A DNA stretch of 21,185 nucleotides from Gordoniibacillus chartarius (lineage in GTDB: Bacteria > Bacillota > Bacilli > Paenibacillales > NBRC-103111): contig NZ_JBHLWN010000116.1 of NCBI RefSeq assembly GCF_042432825.1, positions 1 to 21,185 on the forward strand, in the 5' to 3' direction. This document shows positions 1-7,054 of this stretch, piece after piece. Under the pieces are notes generated by a model. That model was not told where the DNA came from. It saw nothing but the letters and a program-made list of their open reading frames with translations, and did no database searches. Within the stretch, counting starts at the first letter, position 1; each line of letters opens with the position of its first letter. A program made the translations under genes and the position numbers.

Positions 1-162
1 CACCATCACCTACCAGAAGCTCACATCATGACCTTAGCGGAGCTAACTTGATATTCAAATTAATTTTTTAGCAGCTCTATTGCCAAACATATATCGCGAT
101 GATACGATTTGTATCGACAAGTTTTCTATGTTCGAACAATTTAAAGTGAAAGCAGGGTTAGG
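1..162. other. Left edge and leader of the acyltransferase gene
   Basis: Bases 1-51 are open in frame 1 and read HHHLPEAHIMTLAELT followed by TGA at 49-51. This could be the last residues of a gene entering from the left, but frame 3 is also open as far as 69, so the true frame cannot be decided and no product is assigned. An AT-rich stretch follows, then the candidate promoter and palindrome described separately (80-116), then the leader of the gene starting at 163. No clear terminator for an upstream gene is visible. Confidence 0.3.
80..116 (+). promoter_or_regulatory. Candidate promoter with 17-bp palindromic operator (site 1)
   Basis: TTGCCA (80-85) is followed by a 17-base spacer and TACGAT (103-108), which is preceded by TG one base upstream and so forms an extended -10. 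The palindrome TGATACGATTTGTATCG (100-116) covers the -10 and the likely start point. The same pattern, TGATACRAT then TGTATCR, recurs at 6683-6699 (minus strand) and 9110-9126. Transcription would begin near 115 and give a leader of about 48 bases. This copy has the least perfect symmetry of the three. Promoter and operator roles are inferred. Confidence 0.55.
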
Positions 163-1335
163 ATGAAAAAAGAAAGGATTGAACAATTAGACTCATTGCG
201 TGGTTTGGCCGCTTTAATTGTATTGTTTCACCACTATTTTTATATTATCCCGACTCTATATCAGAAAAGTCCTGCCTTGACCCCTTCGGAATATTTAATT
301 AAATTTACACCTTTGCACATCTTTTGGGCTGGAAGCGAAGCAGTTATGTTTTTCTTCGTTTTAAGCGGATTCGTGCTGGCACTGCCTTTCCTAAGCGGAA
401 AGAGCATAGCTTATATAGGATATATGATCAAACGTATATTACGTATTTATTTGCCATATGCAGTTGCGGTTGCAATCTCGATCTTTGCGGCAATGCTGTT
501 CTATCGCGGCGGCGATATTCCCGAATTAAGCGAATGGTTCAACTCAAAGTGGGATGATCGTTTCAGCATAGAATATTTACTTGGTTTCGCAACGATGATA
601 TTCAGTTATAATAACGGCGAATTCAATCCTGTTCTATGGTCTTTAGTTCAGGAAATGAGAGTTTCATTAATCTTCCCATTGTTAATGTATTTCGTAATTA
701 GATTCAATTGGAAATATGTAATGGCCATAGCTGTTACATTGTCCGTTCTGGGATATGGACTTCATTATGTCACTTATCACGTCAATTATAAAAATGATTA
801 TTTCATTACGTTCCACTATCTCTTAATGTTTACGGTGGGCGCAATCGTCGCTAAACACCGCGTTCCTATTGTGAATTATGCAAAACAGCTTTCGTCGCTT
901 AAAATTACAGTATTGGTATTCATAGCGTTACTCTGCTGCACGTATTCTTGGTGGTTTTTCCCGCAATCTTCGCTTTTGCATATGCAAATGTTTGATGAAT
1001 GGATGAGCACCATTGGAGTATGTGTTCTTCTAATTTGCTCAATAGCATTCGATAGGTTTAAAAATGTGCTATTAATTGCCCCTATTCATTATTTAGGGAA
1101 AATTTCATACAGCCTTTATCTTTACCATGCCATAGCTCTTCTTATCTTCGTCAATGTATTTTATTATCAACTTCCAGTCCCCATGATTTGGTTGTTGGCT
1201 CTTGTAACCTCTCTTCTAGTAAGCTCTTTATCGTATCATTTTATTGAAATTCCTTCGATTAAGCTAGGTCAATATTACTCAACAAAAATATCTAAACCAA
1301 AGAATCAAAATAAGGATTTTGTTCAACCGGCATAA
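163..1335 (+). CDS. Acyltransferase family 3 membrane protein (OafA/YrhL-like)
   Basis: A 390-residue polytopic membrane protein of the acyltransferase-3 family. Members move acyl groups, often acetyl, onto sugars of surface polysaccharides, cell wall or exported glycans. The N-terminus has the family signature LDSLRGLAALIVLFHHYF, with the conserved Arg and the His pair near residues 14-24. About ten hydrophobic segments follow, and the C-terminus shows the usual SYSLYLYHA and FIEIPSIKLG motifs. No extra SGNH esterase domain is present, so it is the short, membrane-only form. The start at 163 puts the family signature about 8 residues in, as is usual; the ribosome site (AGGG near 154-157) is only moderate. 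It is AT-rich and transcribed alone, converging on the DUF1501 gene. The acceptor substrate cannot be read from the sequence; a surface glycan is a guess from the neighbours. Confidence 0.93.
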   Translation: MKKERIEQLDSLRGLAALIVLFHHYFYIIPTLYQKSPALTPSEYLIKFTPLHIFWAGSEAVMFFFVLSGFVLALPFLSGKSIAYIGYMIKRILRIYLPYAVAVAISIFAAMLFYRGGDIPELSEWFNSKWDDRFSIEYLLGFATMIFSYNNGEFNPVLWSLVQEMRVSLIFPLLMYFVIRFNWKYVMAIAVTLSVLGYGLHYVTYHVNYKNDYFITFHYLLMFTVGAIVAKHRVPIVNYAKQLSSLKITVLVFIALLCCTYSWWFFPQSSLLHMQMFDEWMSTIGVCVLLICSIAFDRFKNVLLIAPIHYLGKISYSLYLYHAIALLIFVNVFYYQLPVPMIWLLALVTSLLVSSLSYHFIEIPSIKLGQYYSTKISKPKNQNKDFVQPA

Positions 1336-1365
1336 GGATGCCCGTTTCGTTTACTGCATATAACA

Positions 1366-1392
1366 AACCCAGTACCGGCGCGGTACTGGGTT
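1366..1392. terminator. Bidirectional intrinsic terminator between convergent genes
   Basis: A perfect 12-bp stem (1366-1377 with 1381-1392; arms AACCCAGTACCG and CGGTACTGGGTT) encloses a GCG loop. TTATATTTTC follows on the plus strand and a weaker TGTTATATGC on the minus strand. It sits between the stop at 1335 and the stop at 1407 of two convergent genes and so can serve both. Confidence 0.85.
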
Positions 1393-1406
1393 ATATTTTC
1401 AAAGGC

Positions 1407-2654
1407 TTAAACGAACCGCAAGCTTTCATACTTACGCCCCAGCACTTCCGTACTGTCAACACGCAGCCAGTCCTCCAGAAGAGTAGAATACACCGATCGA
1501 AAATCAACCTCATATCGCAAATCGCCGTTGGTAAGCTGCGTCAAGCTTGGATATTGCCCGTAGAGCCCGCCCTTCACCTTGCCGCCGAGCACCAGTACCG
1601 GGCCGGCCGTTCCATGGTCCGTACCGCCGCTTTGGTTCTCCCGCACGCGCCGCCCGAACTCGGAGAACACGACCGTAACGACGTCGTTGGAAAGGCCTCT
1701 CGCCTTAAGGTCCTTGTAGAAAGCAGACAGGCCCTTGTCCAGTATGCCCAGCATCCGCGCATGCTGTTCCCGCTCGTTCGCATGGTCGTCGAAGCCGCCG
1801 AGCTGAACATAGAAGACGCGAGTCCCCGTTCCCCCGTCCAGCAGGCTTGCCGCCAAACGCAGCTCCCTGGCGAAGCTATGTTCGGGATAAGCAGCCGCGC
1901 CCGCCCCCCCTTGACCCGGCTGCGAGCCGCTGGCCAACAAAGCCTGCATCGCCTGTACCGCCTCGTAAGCATGCTGCCCTTTGGCCGCCGCCGACCGGTA
2001 CGCTTCCGGCTGCTTCTGCGACTCATACATCAAACGCAGCGCCTCTTCGACATACCGCTTCTCCGTCTGCGACGCCGTCGCGCGCTGATCCAGGAAAGTG
2101 AACGTCTCCAAGCTTTGCATGACCGGCACTTGCACCCCGGGTGCGAAGAAGGCTTTGCTTTCCGTACCGCCGATTTGCAGCGCATGCAGGGGATTGTTCG
2201 TCCCTGCGGCTTGCAAGTAGCGGCCGAGCCACCCGGAAGCGATAATTTGCTCAGGCTCCGCCGTATGCCAAATCTCCATCGAGCGAAAATGCGAATGACT
2301 CGGCTTCGGGTACCCCGTTCCTTGAACGACAGCCAGCTTCCCTTCCCGGTACAAGTCATGCAAGCCTGTCAGGCTCGGATGGAAGCCCAGCCGGCCGTCG
2401 ATCTGCAGCACTTCCTTCTCGGCGATCCGCAGCGTCGGCCTCTCGTCGTAATATGCTCCTTGACCGTATGGAATCACCGTATTGATCCCATCGTTGCCTC
2501 CCGACAGCTGCACGACGACAAGAGCGCGTTCCCGCCGCCCGCCGAGCCCGTTCTTCACTTGCCGAACCCCTTCATGCAGAAGCGGGCCTCCAATAACCAT
2601 CGAGCCGACGAATACACCGCTGAGCAGCAGAAATTCGCGACGAGACAGCTTCAT
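1407..2654 (-). CDS. DUF1501 family exported protein with Tat-like signal (copy A)
   Basis: A 415-residue DUF1501 protein, a family related to the alkaline phosphatase/sulfatase fold and of unproven function. The N-terminus MKLSRREFLLLSG matches a twin-arginine motif (SRREF, residues 4-8) followed by a hydrophobic stretch. No clear AxA cleavage site is seen, so it may stay anchored. Probable metal-site motifs are GGNDG near residue 52, GGFDDH near 283, FSEFGRR near 330 and GGTDHGTAGP near 343. An in-frame TTG at 2676-2678 would add 8 residues, but the ATG at 2652-2654 is preceded at 6 bases by GGAGGGGGGA and aligns with the start of copy B. It lies 16 bases after the DUF1800 partner and is the last gene of a four-gene block. 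The DNA is visibly richer in G+C than copy B. Confidence 0.9.
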   Translation of the reverse strand: MKLSRREFLLLSGVFVGSMVIGGPLLHEGVRQVKNGLGGRRERALVVVQLSGGNDGINTVIPYGQGAYYDERPTLRIAEKEVLQIDGRLGFHPSLTGLHDLYREGKLAVVQGTGYPKPSHSHFRSMEIWHTAEPEQIIASGWLGRYLQAAGTNNPLHALQIGGTESKAFFAPGVQVPVMQSLETFTFLDQRATASQTEKRYVEEALRLMYESQKQPEAYRSAAAKGQHAYEAVQAMQALLASGSQPGQGGAGAAAYPEHSFARELRLAASLLDGGTGTRVFYVQLGGFDDHANEREQHARMLGILDKGLSAFYKDLKARGLSNDVVTVVFSEFGRRVRENQSGGTDHGTAGPVLVLGGKVKGGLYGQYPSLTQLTNGDLRYEVDFRSVYSTLLEDWLRVDSTEVLGRKYESLRFV

Positions 2655-2670
2655 AACGGCTCCCCCCTCC

Positions 2671-3999
2671 TCATGCAAGCTGCGCCTCCGGGCTAACCAA
2701 AATCAAGTAGAGCAGCCCCTTCAGACCGAACGCCTCCGATGGAATTTCCCTGGCAAGGCACTTCTTGGCATACCCGGTCAGCACCTTCAAAGTATGGGCG
2801 CCCAGTTCACCGACGCCCGCCCGTTCCGTCCAGAGCCGCACCCACGCCTCCGGAGTGGCTGCCTGCTCCGGAAGGAACCGGGGCGACAGGAGCTTGCCCT
2901 CGTCAAGCATATAAACCATCCTTGCGGCGTAACGGCTGCGCGCCAGCAATGACGACGCTGCCAGCCAGCGCTCCCCGCCGGCCCAGCCGGACACATCCGG
3001 CGGCAGGAACAGCTCCTGACCCATCTCCCGAAGCGCTACCGTAATTCCGCGCTGAAGCGGCAGCTCCAGGCTGAGCAGAAGCGACAGCGTATATTCAACC
3101 GGCGACCGGACCCGCCCCGACATCACTCTCGGCTCATAGAAGTCGTCCGCAAGGAATATCCCCCGCAGCACCTCGCCGATCCGATAACCGCTGGATACGA
3201 AACGGTCCGCCACGCGCTCCACCCAATCCTCGGGCGGTTCATCTATCGCAAAGAAACGCAGCAGCTTGCGCGCCATGAACATCGCCAGCGCGGATTGACG
3301 GAAAATAATATCGACCGTATCCTCGGCGTCCCAACGTCCGACTTCCCCCAACACCTGTTTCGTCCCATCATCGTACAGCTTTGGGTCAAACGACACCTTC
3401 CCGGCCTGCTTATCCAGCTTCCAGCCTGTAAACGTCCTGGCTCCCTCGCGTATATCCTGCTCCGTATACGGACCGATCCCGAGCGTGAACAGCTCAAGCA
3501 CTTCACGAGCGTAATTTTCGTTCGGACGCCCCTTCTGGTTGCTTGTAATATCGAGCCACAGCATCATCGCCGGATCCCGTCCCACTTGACGGACCAGCTC
3601 CTTGAAGTCGCCCAGGGCATATGTCCGAAACAGCTCAATCTGTCTGACCATCAGCGCCAGACCATCGACCTTGCTATTGGATGTGGCGAAATGCCCATGC
3701 CAGAACAGCGCCATCTTCTCTGTTAGGGGAGACGGCGTGTGCATCATGCGATAGATCCAATACAGCTGCTGGTCGGATATGGCATCGGCCTTTAAGGACT
3801 TTCCCTCCACCTGAACCTGTTCGATAGGCGGCAAGGGTGAACGGGCTGTATCATTCGAAAGCGGGACCCCGGCAAGCAGCTTATCCACCGTTGCCGACCG
3901 CCCCAGCGCTACAGCATTCTCGACCTCTTCCGAAGAGGCGAAGAAGCCTGCCCTGCGAAGCAAGTGCGCCGCTTCCCGGCGTGTCCATTGGCTCGACAA
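2671..3999 (-). CDS. DUF1800 family protein (copy A)
   Basis: A 442-residue DUF1800 protein. The family typically sits next to DUF1501; its biochemical role is not established. Family motifs seen are HLLRRAGF near residue 12, FWHGHFAT near 96, NENYAREVLELFTLG near 158 and FTGW near 190, followed by a mostly helical C-terminal half. An in-frame GTG at 4006-4008 gives a start with an overlapping, too-close ribosome site. I prefer the TTG at 3997-3999: AGGTG lies 6 bases upstream, the protein then begins SSQWT in register with AYRWT of copy B, and both copies come out at exactly 442 residues. No signal peptide or membrane segment is visible, unlike the downstream DUF1501 partner. It follows copy B of DUF1501 after a short gap without a terminator, so co-transcription is likely. 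Confidence 0.88.
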   Translation of the reverse strand: MSSQWTRREAAHLLRRAGFFASSEEVENAVALGRSATVDKLLAGVPLSNDTARSPLPPIEQVQVEGKSLKADAISDQQLYWIYRMMHTPSPLTEKMALFWHGHFATSNSKVDGLALMVRQIELFRTYALGDFKELVRQVGRDPAMMLWLDITSNQKGRPNENYAREVLELFTLGIGPYTEQDIREGARTFTGWKLDKQAGKVSFDPKLYDDGTKQVLGEVGRWDAEDTVDIIFRQSALAMFMARKLLRFFAIDEPPEDWVERVADRFVSSGYRIGEVLRGIFLADDFYEPRVMSGRVRSPVEYTLSLLLSLELPLQRGITVALREMGQELFLPPDVSGWAGGERWLAASSLLARSRYAARMVYMLDEGKLLSPRFLPEQAATPEAWVRLWTERAGVGELGAHTLKVLTGYAKKCLAREIPSEAFGLKGLLYLILVSPEAQLA

Positions 4000-4066
4000 A
4001 GGAATCACCTACATATTAAGCTTTGTTTATATGTATATATGATTCCGCCAACCGATATAGAACAAT

Positions 4067-5305
4067 TCATAGGAAAGCAAGCGTTTCATAGGATCGGCCC
4101 AGCACGGATTTGGCGTCTCCCCTCAGCCATTTATCAATAAGAGTGTAATAGACGGAACGGAAATCCACCTCGTATTTGAGATCTTCACTTACCAGATTGC
4201 TTAAGCTTGGATACTCGCCGTACAGTCCGCCCTTCACCTTGCCTCCGATGACAAACATCGGTGCTGCCGTCCCATGGTCCGTCCCTTTGCTGCTATTCTC
4301 CCGCACTCTGCGGCCAAATTCTGAGAACACGACCGTAACGACCCTTTCATGCAAACCGCGATTCTTCAGATCGTCATAAAATGCACTCAGGCTTTCATCC
4401 AATTCCTTCAATAGTATAGCGTGCTGTTCCTTCTCGTCCGCATGATCATCGAATCCGTCCAGCTGGGTATAGAACACCTTGGTTCCCGACCGCCCTGCCA
4501 GCATTCGAACGACGGTCTGAAGATCTTTGGCAAAGCCGCTGTCGGGGTATACCGCTTGTCCTTTCGACAATTCCGGCAACGCCTGTAGGGCTTGAATCGT
4601 ATCGCAAGCCTGTTTTCCTTGGATCGCGGCAGCCCGCAGACTCGGCTCCTGTGCTTGCGGCTGATACATGGCCGTGAATGCTTCATGCAGCCATTCGGTG
4701 CCCTTCTTGTCAAGCCGATTGGGATGTGATCGATAGTGAAACGAGCTGATGCTCTGAATAATCGGTACGTGAACGAGATTAGAATCAAACGCCTTCATTC
4801 CCGTATTTCCGCCAATTTGGGCAGCAAATAAGGGGGGGACTGTTCTATCCAACGATTCCATGTAGCGGCCCAGCCAACCGGATGTGATCATGCTCTCGGG
4901 TTCGGCGGTTTGCCAAATTTCCATGGAGCGAAAATGGGACAGGTCCGGCTTCGGATAGCCCACTCCTTGAACGATTGCCAGCTTCCCCTGCTGATATAGT
5001 CGCTGGAACCCTTTCAAACTGGGATGGAAGCCTAAAGCCCCGTTAATCAGCAGTACCTCATGTTCCTTAAGCTGAAGCGTCGGTCTGGCATCATAGTAGG
5101 CTCCCTGTCCAAAAGGGATGATCGTATTAATTCCGTCATTGCCACCGGTTAACTGGACAACCACCAATACACGGTCTTGAATATGAGAAGACTGGTTATC
5201 GAAGCTCAGTCTTTCGACCTCAGCAAGGACAGGAGCTCCGCCGATGAAAAAAGTCCCTAGCAGGGCTGAGCCTGCAAGAATAAATTCCCTCCTCGACATC
5301 TTCAC
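4067..5305 (-). CDS. DUF1501 family exported protein with Tat-like signal (copy B)
   Basis: A 412-residue paralogue of the DUF1501 protein at 1407-2654, clearly related over the full length. The N-terminus has SRREFILAGS (twin-arginine-like, residues 4-13) followed by a hydrophobic segment ending GGAPVLAEV, where cleavage after VLA is possible. GGNDG (near 54), DGFDDH (near 281), FSEFGRR (near 326) and TDHGTAAP (near 340) match the putative metal-binding motifs of copy A. The start is the GTG at 5303-5305, with GGGGAGGG about 7 bases upstream; it aligns with the ATG of copy A. It begins 14 bases after the stop of its DUF1800 partner. The reading frame is intact, with no sign of decay. The DNA is less G+C-rich than copy A. 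Confidence 0.9.
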   Translation of the reverse strand: MKMSRREFILAGSALLGTFFIGGAPVLAEVERLSFDNQSSHIQDRVLVVVQLTGGNDGINTIIPFGQGAYYDARPTLQLKEHEVLLINGALGFHPSLKGFQRLYQQGKLAIVQGVGYPKPDLSHFRSMEIWQTAEPESMITSGWLGRYMESLDRTVPPLFAAQIGGNTGMKAFDSNLVHVPIIQSISSFHYRSHPNRLDKKGTEWLHEAFTAMYQPQAQEPSLRAAAIQGKQACDTIQALQALPELSKGQAVYPDSGFAKDLQTVVRMLAGRSGTKVFYTQLDGFDDHADEKEQHAILLKELDESLSAFYDDLKNRGLHERVVTVVFSEFGRRVRENSSKGTDHGTAAPMFVIGGKVKGGLYGEYPSLSNLVSEDLKYEVDFRSVYYTLIDKWLRGDAKSVLGRSYETLAFL

Positions 5306-5319
5306 ATTGTATCCCTCCC

Positions 5320-6648
5320 CTACATCATTTGAGCTTCCGGACTAGCCAGCAGCAAATACAGCATCCCCCTAAGCTTATCCCCATAAGGCGGTTTCGAACC
5401 GGCCATAACTTTCCGCACGTACTGCTCAAGCGTCTCTCGAGTACGGTTCCCGAGCTCCCCGACCCCTGCTGCTTCCGCCCATTGACGAACCCAGATTTGG
5501 GCATCATCAGATTTTTCGGGAGTAAATCGTTTCGATGTCAACACGTTTGCATCAACCTTGAAGGCAATCTCCTCCGCAAATTGACATCTGGCTAATAAAG
5601 CGGAAGTCTCCAGCCAGTTACGTCCCCCTTTCCAGCCGGATACATCCGGAGGAAAATAAATATCCTGCTGCATTCGGGCTAGCGCCGTTAAATAAGCTTT
5701 GCTTAACGGGAGTTCCAATACTCTCATGATCCCTACAACGTAATCAACCGGAGGGCGGACCAAGCGTCTCATCACCTGAGGCGAGTAGAAGGCATCGCTT
5801 AGGAAAATAGACCGCAGCACCTCGCCGACTGTTTTCTTGGATCTAAAGTCCCTAGCAACAAGCTCCACCCATAATAAAGGAGGCTGCTCCGCAACAAAAT
5901 ACTGCAGCAGCTTGCGAGCCATAAAAACCCCTAGCTCCTTCTTCTGGAAGAGGAGCTCAATGACATCGCCGCTATTCAATTCCCCTCGGACGCCCAATAC
6001 CTTCTTCTCCTGCTGATCATGCAGCCTAGGCTCGAACCAAACCTTCTGAGTTTTCTTGTCCACCTGCCAGCCCGTAAAAGCCCTGGCGGCTTCCTTAACA
6101 TCTTGCTCCGTGTAATGCCCGTTCCCCAGTGTAAAGAGTTCCAGCACTTCACGAGCGAAATTTTCATTAGGTTTCCCTTTTTGATTTCTGTTCATATCCA
6201 GCCAAATCATCATGGCGGGATCCTTGCAAACCTCCAGGAGAAGCTCCTTATAGCTGCCTAATGCGTGGTCACGGAACAATTGATTTTGCCTGGCCATTAA
6301 TTCCGGATCATCCACCTTGTAATCGGATGTTGCAAAGTGGCCGTGCCAGAACAGCGTCATTTTTTCCTTCAGCGGGGCCGAGGAATGGATCATCCGATAG
6401 ATCCAATACAGCTTCTGATGCAGGATATCCGTCGATTTCAGCGGCTTGCCGTCTACTTTGACCTCATCCATCGGTAATACCTTCTTCATACCATTGTTTG
6501 TCTTCACTAATGGTTGTCCCGACAGCAAGGCCTCTACCGTCTTTTCTCTCCCCAACTCCAAGCTGGCTGCTATTTCATCAGGCCTCGCGGAAAAGCATGC
6601 TCTCCGCAATAAATGCCCGGCTTCCACAGCAGTCCACCGATAAGCCAT
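5320..6648 (-). CDS. DUF1800 family protein (copy B)
   Basis: A 442-residue DUF1800 protein and first gene of the four-gene minus-strand block. It carries the same motifs as copy A: HLLRRACF near residue 12, FWHGHFAT near 95, NENFAREVLELFTLG and FTGW. It has no signal peptide. The open frame extends upstream to an ATG at 6690, but that codon lies inside the palindromic promoter and upstream of the expected transcription start. The ATG at 6646-6648 has AGGTG 7 bases upstream and aligns with the TTG start of copy A. Transcription probably starts near 6684 from the promoter at 6691-6720 and runs through all four genes to the terminator at 1366-1392. Its function is unknown; the constant pairing with a DUF1501 gene suggests the two products act together. 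Confidence 0.9.
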   Translation of the reverse strand: MAYRWTAVEAGHLLRRACFSARPDEIAASLELGREKTVEALLSGQPLVKTNNGMKKVLPMDEVKVDGKPLKSTDILHQKLYWIYRMIHSSAPLKEKMTLFWHGHFATSDYKVDDPELMARQNQLFRDHALGSYKELLLEVCKDPAMMIWLDMNRNQKGKPNENFAREVLELFTLGNGHYTEQDVKEAARAFTGWQVDKKTQKVWFEPRLHDQQEKKVLGVRGELNSGDVIELLFQKKELGVFMARKLLQYFVAEQPPLLWVELVARDFRSKKTVGEVLRSIFLSDAFYSPQVMRRLVRPPVDYVVGIMRVLELPLSKAYLTALARMQQDIYFPPDVSGWKGGRNWLETSALLARCQFAEEIAFKVDANVLTSKRFTPEKSDDAQIWVRQWAEAAGVGELGNRTRETLEQYVRKVMAGSKPPYGDKLRGMLYLLLASPEAQMM

Positions 6649-7054
6649 GTGCAAACACCTACTCTCTAAGTTTGTCATGTGCTGATACATATTGTATCAT
6701 TTAGTGACAATTTCATTCAAGAGCGGGGAAAAAAGCCGATTCATGTCTTCTTACCTTAAGGAAATTTAATCTCCTTGTACACTGAAAGCTTTGATCTATA
6801 GTTTCGATTATCGACACCATTTTTCGTTCCCATGACTACGCGATAGGCCATGCAACCTATTACTATATCCGCCAAAATTGCTTAATATTGTAATGCATAG
6901 CTATTCATTCTTCGCTGCAAACGGTGCCTTATCCAATGTCGAAGTTCTATCTTAAATGAGGGGGCTGACATCCACCAATGGCGGTACATATGTAAAGGCT
7001 TGCTCTTCGCACTGCAAGATCTGTGGTTATTCAATTTGTAGGAGGTTGTTAATT
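6649..7054. other. Divergent intergenic region
   Basis: About 400 bases separate the DUF1800 gene (minus) from the propeller/Big_2/Calx-beta gene (plus). The left end holds the minus-strand promoter-operator described separately. For the rightward gene a weak candidate promoter is TTGTAC (6775-6780), 16 bases, TATAGT (6797-6802). Overlapping it is AGTTTCGATTAT (6800-6811), a 12-mer also found upstream of the paralogue (19285-19296). The rightward leader would be about 245 bases; no riboswitch or convincing small gene was recognised in it. The open frame from 6956 to 7054 lacks a good ribosome site. Confidence 0.45.
6683..6720 (-). promoter_or_regulatory. Candidate promoter with 17-bp palindromic operator (site 2)
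   Basis: On the minus strand, TTGAAT (6720-6715) is followed by 18 bases and TACAAT (6696-6691), preceded by TGA to make an extended -10. The palindrome covers 6683-6699 and reads TGATACAATATGTATCA on the minus strand. Transcription would start near 6684, leaving about 36 bases before the DUF1800 start at 6648. It shares pattern and orientation with the sites at 100-116 and 9110-9126. Roles are inferred. Confidence 0.6.

Noticed and set aside
1338..2696. A 452-codon open frame on the plus strand
   Set aside because: It is exactly antisense to the DUF1501 gene copy A, arises from the high G+C content there, has no domain-like sequence and no good ribosome site.
6498..6704. Short plus-strand frames opposite the DUF1800 start
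   Set aside because: Antisense shadows of the DUF1800 coding sequence without ribosome sites or recognisable domains.
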